From contig NZ_JAUCCU010000002.1 in assembly GCF_034675845.1 (NCBI RefSeq), positions 496,001 through 560,000 of the forward strand: a DNA stretch of 64,000 nt, in the 5' to 3' direction. A model generated the notes under the pieces. The model was not told where the DNA came from. It saw only the letters and a list, made by a program, of their open reading frames with translations, and made no database searches. This stretch comes from Castellaniella sp. Its GTDB lineage: Bacteria > Pseudomonadota > Gammaproteobacteria > Burkholderiales > Burkholderiaceae_B. Below, in pieces: positions 1 to 8,172 of this stretch. The translations under genes and the position numbers were made by a program. Every line of letters begins with the position of its first letter. Position 1 is the first letter of the stretch.

Positions 1-714
1 GAAATGACCGAGGCCAACCTGCGTCTGGTGATTTCCATCGCTAAAAAATACACCAATCGCGGCCTGCAATTTTTGGATCTGATCCAAGAAGGCAATATCG
101 GCCTGATGAAGGCGGTCGATAAGTTCGAATATCGCCGAGGGTATAAATTCTCCACCTATGCCACGTGGTGGATTCGTCAGGCCATTACGCGTTCTATCGC
201 AGACCAGGCACGCACCATCCGGATTCCGGTGCACATGATCGAAACCATCAATAAGATGAATCGCATCAATCGCCAGATTCTGCAAGAAACCGGCGCCGAG
301 CCAGATCCCGCTACCTTGGCCCAGAAGATGGACATGCCCGAGGACAAGGTGCGCAAGATCCTGAAGATCGCCAAGGAACCGATCTCCATGGAAACCCCCA
401 TCGGCGATGATGATGATTCGCATCTGGGCGATTTCATCGAAGATACCGGCACGGTATCGCCGTCGGATTCGGCCTTGCATGGCTCCATGCGCGACGTGGT
501 CAAGGAAGTTCTGGATTCACTGACGCCGCGTGAAGCCAAGGTCCTGCGCATGCGTTTCGGGATTGAAATGAGCACCGACCAGACCCTGGAAGAAGTCGGC
601 AAGCAGTTCGATGTCACGCGTGAACGCATCCGCCAGATCGAGGCCAAGGCACTGCGCAAGTTGCGCCACCCCAGCCGCGCCGATAAGCTCAAGTCCTTCC
701 TGGAAGGCCAGTAA
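1..714 (+). CDS. rpoD: RNA polymerase primary sigma factor RpoD (3' part, runs off window start)
   Basis: C-terminal 237 residues of the housekeeping sigma-70, which directs RNA polymerase to -10/-35 promoters. The reading frame is open at base 1, so the N-terminal part lies outside the window. Visible are region 2 (NLRLVISIAKKYTNRGLQFL, then YATWWIRQAITRS for -10 melting and recognition), region 3, region 4.1 (TPREAKVLRMRFGI) and the region 4.2 helix-turn-helix (VTRERIRQIEAKALRKLR) that reads the -35 box. The C-terminal ending RADKLKSFLEGQ is typical of RpoD rather than RpoS. A strong hairpin follows the stop codon. Identification is very secure; only the 5' end is missing. Confidence 0.97.
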   Translation, partial: EMTEANLRLVISIAKKYTNRGLQFLDLIQEGNIGLMKAVDKFEYRRGYKFSTYATWWIRQAITRSIADQARTIRIPVHMIETINKMNRINRQILQETGAEPDPATLAQKMDMPEDKVRKILKIAKEPISMETPIGDDDDSHLGDFIEDTGTVSPSDSALHGSMRDVVKEVLDSLTPREAKVLRMRFGIEMSTDQTLEEVGKQFDVTRERIRQIEAKALRKLRHPSRADKLKSFLEGQ

Positions 715-751
715 GCTTTTGCTATTCCTGCGATGGCGGGAATATTGAAAC

Positions 752-812
752 AAAAGGCCCGTATCGCCCAAATCCAAACCCGAGGGCTGGATTCTGGCGA
801 TACGGGCCTTTT
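752..812. terminator. Bidirectional rho-independent terminator between rpoD and the convergent AcoR-type gene
   Basis: An 18-bp perfect inverted repeat pairs 752-769 (AAAAGGCCCGTATCGCCA) with 795-812. It starts with four A and ends with four T, so it can terminate transcription on either strand. The inner sequence can pair further (AATCC/GGATT). It lies between two convergent genes. Confidence 0.9.
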
Positions 813-871
813 CTATACGTGTGCTCGAAAAAGCCGCTGCCGCTTGCCATGGGGCTTGTTCAGAGGGTCCC

Positions 872-2737
872 CTAGTGGCTGTGCAATTTCCGGTAAAGCG
901 TGCTGCGGTGGATGCCCAGCCGTTTGGCGGCCTGGGATATATTGCCGCCGCAGGCCTGCAGGACTTGCGCGATGGCGTGGTGTTCCAGGGCCTGCAGGCT
1001 GCCGTCGCCAGGGCTGTGGGGCGCTGCTGTGTCAGGGGCTGCCGGGCCATCCTGGCTGGCTGGGATATCCAGGCAGGGCGGGGGTCGTACAGGTGTAGCG
1101 TGCAGGCTATCCGGCAAGTGCTGTGGTCCCAGCAGGATGTCATCCGGGTACTGGCAGCGCAGGCGGCGCAGCATGCTGTCCAGTTCTCGGTAGTTGCCCG
1201 GCCAGTGATGGGCGGCCATCACTGCCACGGCGGCGGGGCTGATCTGCCCGCCCAGTGTCTGGTAAGCACGCAGGATGAAGTGTGCGAGATCGGGGCGCTG
1301 CCGCAGGGCGGGCAGATTCAGCGGCATGTCTTGCAAGCGGTAATACAGGTCAGCCCGAAATAAGCCGCGTTCGACCAGGCAGGGCAAATCCTGGTGGCTG
1401 GCGCTGATCAGGCAAAAATCAAGCGCATGGCGTTTTTCGGACCCCAGCGGCTGGACCTCGCGTTCTTGCAGGACGCGCAGCAGCCGGGTCTGCAGGCTAA
1501 GCGGCATATCGCCGATTTCGTCCAGAAACAGCGTGCCCTGGTGTGCTTGCCGCAGCAATCCGCGGGCACCCTCGCGCCGGGCCCCTGTAAACGCACCCGG
1601 TTCGTAGCCGAAAAGTTCGGACTCGATCAGGTGTTCGGGCAGGGCAGCGCAGTTGATTGCGATAAAGGCGCCCTGTGCCCGCGCCCCCTGGGCGTGGATG
1701 TGGCGTGCCAGGACTTCTTTTCCGGTGCCGGTTTCGCCATGCAACAGAATGGCCAGCCCGGCATGGGTGGCCCGAATGGCTTGCTCCAGCAGGGGCTGGG
1801 TCAGCGCGTCGGGGGCGGGTAGCGTAGGGCTGGAGGGTACCGCATGGGCGGACGGCTGGGGCTTGGCAAGAGGAATGGGCCCCCGGCGGGCTTGGACGGG
1901 ATGCTGCACATGGCCCACCAGCGGCTGGCCGTCATGGCGATGCAGGAGGCTGTCCTGAGCGGTGGGATTGCCGCTGATCCACTGCTGGTACGGGCTGCCG
2001 ATCAGTTGCCAATTGGTGTTCAGGGCCTGCAGAGCGACTTCGTTGGCGCCGATGATCAGGCCATCGTCGTCCAGCAATAACAAAGCCTGTTGATGGGCTT
2101 GGGGGGTGGCCTGTTCGCCCACTTGAAAAATCAGGCGATGGCCAGGCTGCGCCAGCAGGATTTGCCGACTGATGCCTTGGGCCATGCGCTGGACCAGGGG
2201 CAGGGTGTGGTCGTGCAGGGCGTTGGCTGGGCCGGAAAAGTCCAGAATGCCCAGGATGCCGCCGATCCCAGAGAAGATAGGGGCTGCATGGCAGCTGAGA
2301 ATGCGATTGCGTGCCAGGAAATGATCGGGCCCGTGGATGCAGACGGCGCGGCCATCGTGCAAGGCCGTGCCGATGGCATTGGTGCCCCGATGGGTTTCGG
2401 CCCAATTCACGCCCGGCTGCAAGGAGACGCGCTGGGCCTGGCTGAGGAATCCGGGATTGCCCTGTTCGTGCAGAATCATGCCAGAGGGATCGGCCAGAAT
2501 CGCAATGCTGTCACGGTGATCAGCCAACGAGCTGAGAGCGCATAAACCTGCCTGGGCATGTTCCAGCAATAGCCGGTTGGCCTCGCGGTGCAAGTCGAGA
2601 TCAGCACGAGAAAGCGGATTGGGATCGGCCAGCAGGTGCTGATCGAGGTCGGCGCAACGCGCCCATGAGCGCTGTATGCGGTGCGGTGTCTGAGGCCGTG
2701 CGCTGGAGGCCAGAAAAAACGGCGCTGAGGTTTGCAT
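872..2737 (-). CDS. acoR: Sigma54-dependent transcriptional activator, AcoR family
   Basis: 621-residue enhancer-binding protein. The N-terminal third has the AcoR-type sensor with a GAF domain; VNWAETHRGTNAIGTAL (about residue 115) is characteristic of AcoR relatives. The central AAA+ domain carries Walker A GETGTGKE, the sigma54-contact loop GAFTGA and Walker B GTLFLDEIGD. The C-terminus is a Fis-type helix-turn-helix (GGNISQAAKRLGIHRSTLYR). It is transcribed divergently from an aldehyde dehydrogenase; the 259-bp gap holds a -24/-12 promoter and TGTCGC repeats. By family knowledge, AcoR proteins activate acetoin, alcohol or acetaldehyde utilisation genes. Its effector here is inferred only from the neighbour. 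The symbol is a family label, not proof of acetoin use. Confidence 0.85.
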   Translation of the reverse strand: MQTSAPFFLASSARPQTPHRIQRSWARCADLDQHLLADPNPLSRADLDLHREANRLLLEHAQAGLCALSSLADHRDSIAILADPSGMILHEQGNPGFLSQAQRVSLQPGVNWAETHRGTNAIGTALHDGRAVCIHGPDHFLARNRILSCHAAPIFSGIGGILGILDFSGPANALHDHTLPLVQRMAQGISRQILLAQPGHRLIFQVGEQATPQAHQQALLLLDDDGLIIGANEVALQALNTNWQLIGSPYQQWISGNPTAQDSLLHRHDGQPLVGHVQHPVQARRGPIPLAKPQPSAHAVPSSPTLPAPDALTQPLLEQAIRATHAGLAILLHGETGTGKEVLARHIHAQGARAQGAFIAINCAALPEHLIESELFGYEPGAFTGARREGARGLLRQAHQGTLFLDEIGDMPLSLQTRLLRVLQEREVQPLGSEKRHALDFCLISASHQDLPCLVERGLFRADLYYRLQDMPLNLPALRQRPDLAHFILRAYQTLGGQISPAAVAVMAAHHWPGNYRELDSMLRRLRCQYPDDILLGPQHLPDSLHATPVRPPPCLDIPASQDGPAAPDTAAPHSPGDGSLQALEHHAIAQVLQACGGNISQAAKRLGIHRSTLYRKLHSH

Positions 2738-2761
2738 GAGGCGTCCCCGTCAGGAGGCAGG

Positions 2762-2823
2762 TGTCGCAAGCTGCAACACCTGCTGTCGCGAAATAAACAG
2801 CCTGGGTGTCGCGTTTTGCGACA
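2762..2823. promoter_or_regulatory. Three tandem TGTCGC-type enhancer sites for the AcoR-like activator
   Basis: Three similar sites occur at 22-23 bp spacing. Site 1 (2762-2778) is TGTCGCAAGCTGCAACA. Site 2 (2784-2800) starts TGTCGCGAAAT and has a weak second arm. Site 3 (2807-2823) is the perfect palindrome TGTCGC-N5-GCGACA. They lie about 70-130 bp upstream of the -24 element, the usual position for sigma54 enhancers. Assignment to the adjacent activator is inference. Confidence 0.75.
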
Positions 2824-2894
2824 AGTCCCTGTTTTCAAAACAGCTTTGTGCCAGTATGCCATCACTAGCGGGCGCTGAGTAGGGCTTTAAAAGT

Positions 2895-2910
2895 TGGCAT
2901 GGGTTTTGCT
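2895..2910 (+). promoter_or_regulatory. Sigma54 (-24/-12) promoter of the aldehyde dehydrogenase gene
   Basis: TGGCATGGGTTTTGCT matches the consensus TGGCACG-N4-TTGCW at every fixed position but one, with the correct GG-to-GC spacing. It ends 86 bp before the start codon of the dehydrogenase and is preceded by the enhancer cluster. Confidence 0.88.
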
Positions 2911-2996
2911 TCAGTCAATACAAGCACAGAGAACAAATGCTCTGGCCAATATAGCGCCTGGGTTTTCAGGCGTACCTGAGTTCAAAGGAGACAAAC

Positions 2997-4523
2997 ATGG
3001 ACATGACAGATCTGAAACACTTTGGCATCGATATCGGCTTTCCGTATAAGAAACACTATGAAAACTATATCGGAGGACGCTGGGTAGCCCCGATTGGCGG
3101 GCAGTATTTCGATAATCTTTCACCCATTACCGGCCAGGTATTTTGCGAAGTGCCACGCTCGGACGCGGCCGATGTCGAGGCCGCGCTGGATGCCGCGCAT
3201 GCCGCCCGTAAGGCCTGGGGGGAAACCTCGGTGGCCGAGCGCGCCGGCGTGCTGCTGCGCATGGCCGATCGCATGGAGCAAAACCTGCGCTTGCTGGCTG
3301 TGGCCGAGACCATCGACAATGGCAAACCCTTGCGTGAGACCATGGCTGCCGACCTGCCCCTGGCGATTGACCACCTGCGCTATTTTGCGGGCTGCATTCG
3401 CGCCCAGGAAGGCGGGATCTCCGAAATCGACAAGACGACGGTGGCCTACCACTTCCACGAACCCATGGGGGTTGTGGGTCAGATCATTCCCTGGAATTTC
3501 CCGCTGCTGATGGCTGCCTGGAAGCTTGGCCCCGCGCTGGCCGCCGGGAATTGCGTCGTGCTGAAACCAGCCGAGCAAACCCCGGTCTCGATTCTGGTGC
3601 TGATGGAGCTGGTGGGCGACCTGTTGCCCCCCGGCGTGCTGAATATCGTCAATGGCTTTGGCCGTGAAGCCGGTGCTGCCTTGGCATCCAGCAAGCGCAT
3701 CGCCAAGATCGCGTTTACGGGCTCTACCCCCACGGGCAAGCATATTCTGCATGCCGCCGCCGACAACCTGATTCCCAGCACCGTCGAATTGGGCGGTAAA
3801 AGCCCCAATATTTTCTTCGCCAACGTGATGGACCAGGATGATGCCTTTTTTGACAAGGCACTGGAAGGTCTCAGCATGTTTGCCCTGAATCAGGGCGAGA
3901 TCTGCACCTGCCCATCGCGCATCCTGGTTCAGGAATCCATCTACGAACGTTTCATCGAGCGTGCCGTCAAGCGCATTGAGTCCATGAAGACCGGCCACCC
4001 CCTGGATAGCACCACCATGTTGGGGGCGCAGGTCTCGCAGGCCCAGATGGATAAGATTTTGGGGTATATCGACATTGGCCGCGAAGAAGGGGCGCGTTGC
4101 CTGACGGGTGGTGCACGCAATGCGCCGGGCGCTGGCTTGGATCAGGGCTTTTACGTCAAACCCACCTTGCTGTTTGGCGATAACAGCATGCGCGTCTTCC
4201 AAGAGGAAATTTTCGGCCCGGTGGCATCCGTGACCACCTTCAAGGACGAGGACGAGGCCATCGCCATTGCCAACGATACCGACTATGGCCTGGGGGCAGG
4301 GGTCTGGACGCGTGACGGTTCACAGGCCTATCGGGTGGGGCGCCAGGTTCAGTCCGGCCGCGTCTGGACCAACTGCTTCCACCTGTACCCCGCGCATGCA
4401 GCTTTTGGTGGCTATAAGCAGTCAGGGATTGGCCGTGAAACCCACAAGATGGCGCTGGGGGCCTATCAGCAGACGAAGTGCCTGCTGGTCAGCTACAGCC
4501 CCAATGCCTTGGGCTTCTTTTAA
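2997..4523 (+). CDS. acoD: NAD-dependent aldehyde dehydrogenase, acetaldehyde type (AcoD/ExaC-like)
   Basis: 508-residue class 3-type aldehyde dehydrogenase that oxidises an aldehyde, probably acetaldehyde, to the acid with NAD+. Key residues are visible: PWNFPL (about 165-170), FTGSTPTGK (about 240-248, cofactor loop), general base Glu264 in VELGGKSPN and nucleophile Cys303 in NQGEICTCPSR. The CTCPSR context is typical of the AcoD/ExaC/AldB group. The start is supported by AAAGGAG eight bases upstream. It is controlled by a sigma54 promoter and the divergent AcoR-type regulator. No alcohol dehydrogenase or acetoin cleavage genes are adjacent, so the aldehyde source lies elsewhere. The 3' end overlaps the convergent pobR gene by 4 bp. 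Confidence 0.88.
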   Translation: MDMTDLKHFGIDIGFPYKKHYENYIGGRWVAPIGGQYFDNLSPITGQVFCEVPRSDAADVEAALDAAHAARKAWGETSVAERAGVLLRMADRMEQNLRLLAVAETIDNGKPLRETMAADLPLAIDHLRYFAGCIRAQEGGISEIDKTTVAYHFHEPMGVVGQIIPWNFPLLMAAWKLGPALAAGNCVVLKPAEQTPVSILVLMELVGDLLPPGVLNIVNGFGREAGAALASSKRIAKIAFTGSTPTGKHILHAAADNLIPSTVELGGKSPNIFFANVMDQDDAFFDKALEGLSMFALNQGEICTCPSRILVQESIYERFIERAVKRIESMKTGHPLDSTTMLGAQVSQAQMDKILGYIDIGREEGARCLTGGARNAPGAGLDQGFYVKPTLLFGDNSMRVFQEEIFGPVASVTTFKDEDEAIAIANDTDYGLGAGVWTRDGSQAYRVGRQVQSGRVWTNCFHLYPAHAAFGGYKQSGIGRETHKMALGAYQQTKCLLVSYSPNALGFF

Positions 4524-5407
4524 GATCCGATGGCATGAATGATGTGCAGCCGGAAATCCCTGGGGGATTGTCCGGCTGTTTTGCGAAAGAACCGGGTGAA
4601 ATGTGCTGGCTCTGAAAAACCCAGATCGTCGGAGATTTCCTGGATGGTCATCGTCGTATAGATCAGACTGCGGGTGGCCTCAAGGGTCAGACGCTGGTGA
4701 ATGAGCTGCAGCGGGGTTTTGTTTGCGTGAGTGCGTGTCAGCAGGTTCAGGTGGGTGGTGCTAAGGCCTAGCCGCTGGGCGTACCAGGCGACTGCATGGT
4801 GGCGCTTGTGTGCCTGTTCCAGCAGTTCATTGAAGCGGGTGTAGTGTCGTAGCCCCTTGGTGGTCTGGGGTTGGTGCTCGGTATTGCCCGGCTGGCTGCG
4901 CAGGCGGGCATACAACAAGGTCAACCAGGCTTCGATCTGGGCTTCCCGATAGGGATGCCGGGCCGCGTATTGGGTATTCAGCTGGGCACAGGCCTCGTGC
5001 AGATCGTTGCTGTGTTGGCCGATGCTCAGCGGGTGCAGCGCCGGGTGGCGGGTGGGGGCCGCCGTTGGCCCGAGGCGCAGCGCAAGCCGGGTCAGCAATG
5101 CATTGGTGATGGTGATGACGTAGCCGGTGCAGTCGGTATCAAATTCAAAGCCGTGCACATAAGCCTGGGGGATTTCAACGGCAGCCGGGCCCTGGATGGC
5201 CGAACGGGTTTCGTCCAGGCTGACGATGGCCTGGCCCCGGTGCAGATACAGGATTTGGTAGAGGCCCGCATGGCGGTGTGGCCGAATATGCCAATGGTGC
5301 AAGCGGCTGCGCGAAGCAATGGTTTCGCAGTGCAGCATTTCTGCCAGAGGCCAGTCGGTCTGTTCACCATATAGCTGGAACAAAGGCGCATGTTCAAAAT
5401 AGTTCAT
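4520..5407 (-). CDS. pobR: AraC-family regulator of pobA (PobR type)
   Basis: About 295-residue AraC/XylS regulator, divergent from pobA, so most likely its 4-hydroxybenzoate-responsive activator. The N-terminal cupin sensor is seen as LHHWHIRPHRHAGLYQILYL, with histidines typical of PobR-type proteins. The C-terminal domain has two helix-turn-helix motifs (YAQRLGLSTTHLNLLTRTHA and ISDDLGFSEPAHFTRFFRK). I chose the ATG at 5405-5407 (MNYFEHAP) because the longer reading frame to 5464 would leave only 61 bp for the divergent promoters and would run through a putative operator. The longer start (MMTMQ) has a weak AGG upstream and cannot be excluded. Function is inferred from family and position. 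Confidence 0.82.
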   Translation of the reverse strand: MNYFEHAPLFQLYGEQTDWPLAEMLHCETIASRSRLHHWHIRPHRHAGLYQILYLHRGQAIVSLDETRSAIQGPAAVEIPQAYVHGFEFDTDCTGYVITITNALLTRLALRLGPTAAPTRHPALHPLSIGQHSNDLHEACAQLNTQYAARHPYREAQIEAWLTLLYARLRSQPGNTEHQPQTTKGLRHYTRFNELLEQAHKRHHAVAWYAQRLGLSTTHLNLLTRTHANKTPLQLIHQRLTLEATRSLIYTTMTIQEISDDLGFSEPAHFTRFFRKTAGQSPRDFRLHIIHAIGS

Positions 5408-5415
5408 ATTGGCAA

Positions 5416-5436
5416 TTTTATGCTTGAAAAATACAT
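5416..5436 (-). promoter_or_regulatory. Putative operator, AAGCATAAAA motif copy 1 (pobR-pobA)
   Basis: Read on the minus strand: ATGTATTTTTCAAGCATAAAA. The 10-base core AAGCATAAAA recurs at 7704-7713 and 25144-25153, each time next to a promoter. It lies in the pobR-pobA divergent region if the shorter pobR start is used. The binding protein is unknown; a PobR-like AraC protein is the obvious candidate. Confidence 0.5.
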
Positions 5437-5525
5437 TCTCAAAAGATAGTTGCATTGTCATCATGGTGCCTATGCCGGACCTGATCTAGTGCCATGGGGT
5501 ACGCGGGCCTGGGCGGAGGAGAATC

Positions 5526-6707
5526 ATGAAAACACAAGTCGCAATAATCGGGGCCGGTCCATCCGGGCTGTTGCTGGGCCAGTTGCTGCATCGCTGTGGC
5601 ATTGATAATGTCATTCTGGAGCGCCACACGCCTGACTACGTGTTGAGTCGGGTACGCGCCGGTGTGCTGGAATATGGCTTTGTCGACCTGATGCGCGAGG
5701 CTGGCGTATCCGCCAACATGGATGCCGAAGGCCTGGATCACGGCGGTTTTTCCCTGGCGTTCCAGGGCCGCCGTCAGCGGGTTGATATGCGGGAATTGAC
5801 CGGAAAATCCGTGCTGGTTTATGGACAAACCGAGGTAACGCGCGACCTGATGGAAGCACGCGAAGCCAGTGGGGCGCCGATTTACTACGAGGCGACCGAT
5901 GTCCGTCTGAACGATTTCCTGGACGGGGATAAGCCCAGCGTCAGCTTTACGCATCAGGGCGAGCAGCATGTGCTGCAATGCGACTATATCGCCGGATGCG
6001 ACGGGTTTCATGGCGTGTCGCGCCAGTCTGTGCCCCAGGACCGCATTCGCAATTTCGAACGTGTCTATCCGTTTGGTTGGCTGGGCTTGTTGACCGATAC
6101 GCCGCCCGTCGAGGACGAACTGATCTACGTTCACAATCCCCGTGGTTTTGCCCTGTGCAGCATGCGTTCACATACGCGCAGCCGCTACTATCTTCAGTGC
6201 AGCCTGGCCGAACACGTGGATGATTGGTCGGACGATCGTTTCTGGACAGAATTGACCGCCCGCTTGCCGGAAGATGTCGCTGCCAAGCTTCAGACTGGTC
6301 CGTCGTTTGAAAAGAGCATTGCGCCCTTGCGCAGCTTTGTGGCTGAACCCATGCGCTTTGGCAATCTGTTTTTGGTAGGGGATGCCGCGCACATTGTGCC
6401 GCCGACCGGCGCCAAAGGCCTGAATCTGGCTTCCAGCGACGTGTATACCCTGTACCACGCGCTGCGCGGTGCCTGCCTGGATGGTCGCCCTGATTTGCTG
6501 GATCGGTATTCAGAAATTTGTCTGCGCCGCATCTGGAAGGCCGAGCGCTTTTCCTGGTGGATGACCATGCTGCTGCATACGTTTGATGATGATGCCTTCA
6601 GCCAGCGTATCCAGCAGGCCGAGCAGGACTACTACACCAGCACCCGGGCAGGGCTGATGACGATTGCGGAAAACTATGTCGGCTTGCCCTACGAGCCGGT
6701 GGTCTAG
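5526..6707 (+). CDS. pobA: 4-hydroxybenzoate 3-monooxygenase
   Basis: 393-residue FAD monooxygenase that hydroxylates 4-hydroxybenzoate to protocatechuate using NADPH and O2. It feeds the 4,5-cleavage pathway encoded downstream. Length equals that of known PobA. Motifs: N-terminal dinucleotide-binding GAGPSG, the mid-protein DGFHGVSR (DG motif binding FAD and NAD(P)H), and the C-terminal GDAAHIVPPTGAKGLNLA FAD ribose motif. VRAGVLEYGFVDLMREAG near residue 45 is typical of PobA. A GGAGGAG ribosome site precedes the start. It is flanked by two AraC-type regulators and overlaps the second by 4 bp at its 3' end. Very secure. Confidence 0.95.
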   Translation: MKTQVAIIGAGPSGLLLGQLLHRCGIDNVILERHTPDYVLSRVRAGVLEYGFVDLMREAGVSANMDAEGLDHGGFSLAFQGRRQRVDMRELTGKSVLVYGQTEVTRDLMEAREASGAPIYYEATDVRLNDFLDGDKPSVSFTHQGEQHVLQCDYIAGCDGFHGVSRQSVPQDRIRNFERVYPFGWLGLLTDTPPVEDELIYVHNPRGFALCSMRSHTRSRYYLQCSLAEHVDDWSDDRFWTELTARLPEDVAAKLQTGPSFEKSIAPLRSFVAEPMRFGNLFLVGDAAHIVPPTGAKGLNLASSDVYTLYHALRGACLDGRPDLLDRYSEICLRRIWKAERFSWWMTMLLHTFDDDAFSQRIQQAEQDYYTSTRAGLMTIAENYVGLPYEPVV

Positions 6708-7687
6708 TTCTGCGTGCCAGCGTCCTTTTTCTGACGGCGGAAATCCTTGGGCGCAGCCCCGGTCAGCCGTTTGAAAAACCGGGTGAAGTACCCTGGGTCT
6801 GCAAAGCCCAGGGTATCGGCGATCATGCTGATGGTGCGGGTGGTGTAGATCAGCTCGCGCCGGGCTTCCAGCAACAGCCGTTCGTGGATCAACTGCAGGG
6901 CGGTCTTGCCGGCCAGGGCCTGAGCGATGCTGTTCAGGTGCGCTGGCGTGACACCGATGCGTTGAGCGTACCAATGGACCCGGTGTTGGCGGGGGAAATG
7001 GTTTTCGATCATCTGCATGTATTTGCTGAGGTGCTGCGCGCCTACATGGGCATCGCCCGGCGCGGCATCGGTCGGCTGCCGTTGCCGCTGCATCCAGACC
7101 AAAATAATGCCCAGCAGAGATTCGAGCAAGGGTCCGCGCTGAGGCGTGGGCAGACTGCGGTATTCGTGATTCAACTGGTGAAATAGCTGGACTGTGTGCG
7201 TATCGCTGGCGCCTAACGGCAGGGTGGCCGCCGCCGTCATTCCGGCCAGGCTTAATTCATGGCGTTCGCACAGCGGCTGCAACAAGGCATAGGTCAGGGT
7301 CAGGATATAACCGCTGGCACCAGGCTGGAAAATGAATTCGTGCACTACATGACTGGGCACCATGATGATGTGCCCGATGGCGGGCGTGGTGGGCTGGTCC
7401 GCCGGTTCTGGCATTGTGGTCAGGCGCTGGGCCAGGCCGTCCAGCACCACCGTCACGCTGCCGGACTCCAGAAACAGGATTTGGAACAGGTCAATGTGCT
7501 TGTGTGCCGTGACATGCCAATTATGCAATTTTTCCTGAGCGGCAATGGTCTCGCAATACAGTGGGTCGGCCATGGTCCAGACGTTGCCATAGCCGTATAG
7601 CTTATAGATAGGGATCGCCGTGTGGTCATGCACGGGCGGGGCGGGCGTGAGGGATTCCATGGCGCTATGCAGATGATGTGAATCCAT
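6704..7687 (-). CDS. Second AraC-family regulator, PobR paralogue
   Basis: About 327-residue AraC-type protein clearly related to the pobR product (shared CETIAA, LHNWHVTAHKHIDLFQILFL and YAQRIGVTPAHLNSIAQA). It has the same cupin sensor plus two helix-turn-helix motifs, ending TLGFADPGYFTRFFKRLTG. It is convergent with pobA (4-bp overlap) and divergent from the LigA/LigB-like pair at 7811, which it probably regulates. The start chosen is the ATG at 7685-7687. A longer form from 7747 (MMAQAW) is possible but would leave a 63-bp promoter region and run over the AAGCATAAAA motif. The inducer is unknown, probably a hydroxylated benzoate. Confidence 0.8.
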   Translation of the reverse strand: MDSHHLHSAMESLTPAPPVHDHTAIPIYKLYGYGNVWTMADPLYCETIAAQEKLHNWHVTAHKHIDLFQILFLESGSVTVVLDGLAQRLTTMPEPADQPTTPAIGHIIMVPSHVVHEFIFQPGASGYILTLTYALLQPLCERHELSLAGMTAAATLPLGASDTHTVQLFHQLNHEYRSLPTPQRGPLLESLLGIILVWMQRQRQPTDAAPGDAHVGAQHLSKYMQMIENHFPRQHRVHWYAQRIGVTPAHLNSIAQALAGKTALQLIHERLLLEARRELIYTTRTISMIADTLGFADPGYFTRFFKRLTGAAPKDFRRQKKDAGTQN

Positions 7688-7690
7688 CAA

Positions 7691-7713
7691 ATGTACTTTT
7701 TTAAAGCATAAAA
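7691..7713 (+). promoter_or_regulatory. Putative operator, AAGCATAAAA motif copy 2 (second AraC - dioxygenase pair)
   Basis: Reads ATGTACTTTTTTAAAGCATAAAA. It shares ATGTAY, a T-run and the AAGCATAAAA core with the copy in the pobR-pobA region, in opposite orientation relative to the AraC gene. It lies directly upstream of the second AraC gene and 98 bp before the dioxygenase alpha-subunit gene. Confidence 0.5.
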
Positions 7714-7810
7714 ATCCATTCTTGATTGGCCAGGCCTGGGCCATCATGGACCTGTCTGATGACCCGCGAACGGTAAATACCGAGACGGGCTATTTTCTAG
7801 GAGACAAGTC

Positions 7811-8170
7811 ATGACATCAAACACACGAGCGCGTCGGCGGGGAATTCCCGGTACGGTCATTTTCGATGGGGATCTGGCACGGATCGGCTACGCCTTGAAT
7901 CGGATGTGTTTTAGTTTTAATTCTGCACAATGTCGCCAGGCCTTTCTGCAAGATGAGGAAGCCTATATGACGCGTTACAGCCTGAACGATACCCAAAAAG
8001 AAGCCGTGCGCAGCCGCCTTGTCCTGAGCATGATTGCCGCTGGCGGGCATCCTTATTATCTGGCCAAACTCGCCGGCATATTCGGCCTGGATATGCAGGA
8101 TATCGGCGCCCAGCAGACCGGGATGAGCAAGCAGGACTTTCAGGCAAAATTGCTTGCCGCAGGAGCATAA
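7811..8170 (+). CDS. LigA-like extradiol dioxygenase alpha subunit (second copy)
   Basis: 119-residue small subunit of a protocatechuate 4,5-dioxygenase-type (class III) extradiol enzyme. Family features: IPGTVIFDGD near the N-terminus, GYALNRMCFS (LigA: GYHLNQFCMS), and the AAGGHPYYLAKLAG helix (LigA: SLGGNIYFLAKLGA). Similarity to the bona fide LigA at 16071 is only moderate, so this is an old paralogue and not a recent duplication. It is followed 2 bp later by a LigB-like gene, forming a heteromeric pair. An AGGAGA ribosome site lies 8 bases upstream. The substrate may be protocatechuate, gallate or another catecholic acid; sequence alone does not say. Confidence 0.82.
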   Translation: MTSNTRARRRGIPGTVIFDGDLARIGYALNRMCFSFNSAQCRQAFLQDEEAYMTRYSLNDTQKEAVRSRLVLSMIAAGGHPYYLAKLAGIFGLDMQDIGAQQTGMSKQDFQAKLLAAGA

Positions 8171-8172
8171 TC

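Noticed and set aside
517..1143. 208-codon minus-strand frame between rpoD and the AcoR-type gene
   Set aside because: Overlaps rpoD, the terminator and the Fis domain of the real gene. Its repeated ARIAQIQ-like peptides come from the terminator's inverted repeat.
3120..4202. 360-codon open frame on the minus strand
   Set aside because: Antisense shadow of the aldehyde dehydrogenase gene, which has full catalytic motifs; no recognisable domain.
7771..7782. Palindrome CGGTAAATACCG upstream of the second LigA-like gene
   Set aside because: A 12-bp palindrome with no second copy near the other regulated promoters; too little support to call an operator.
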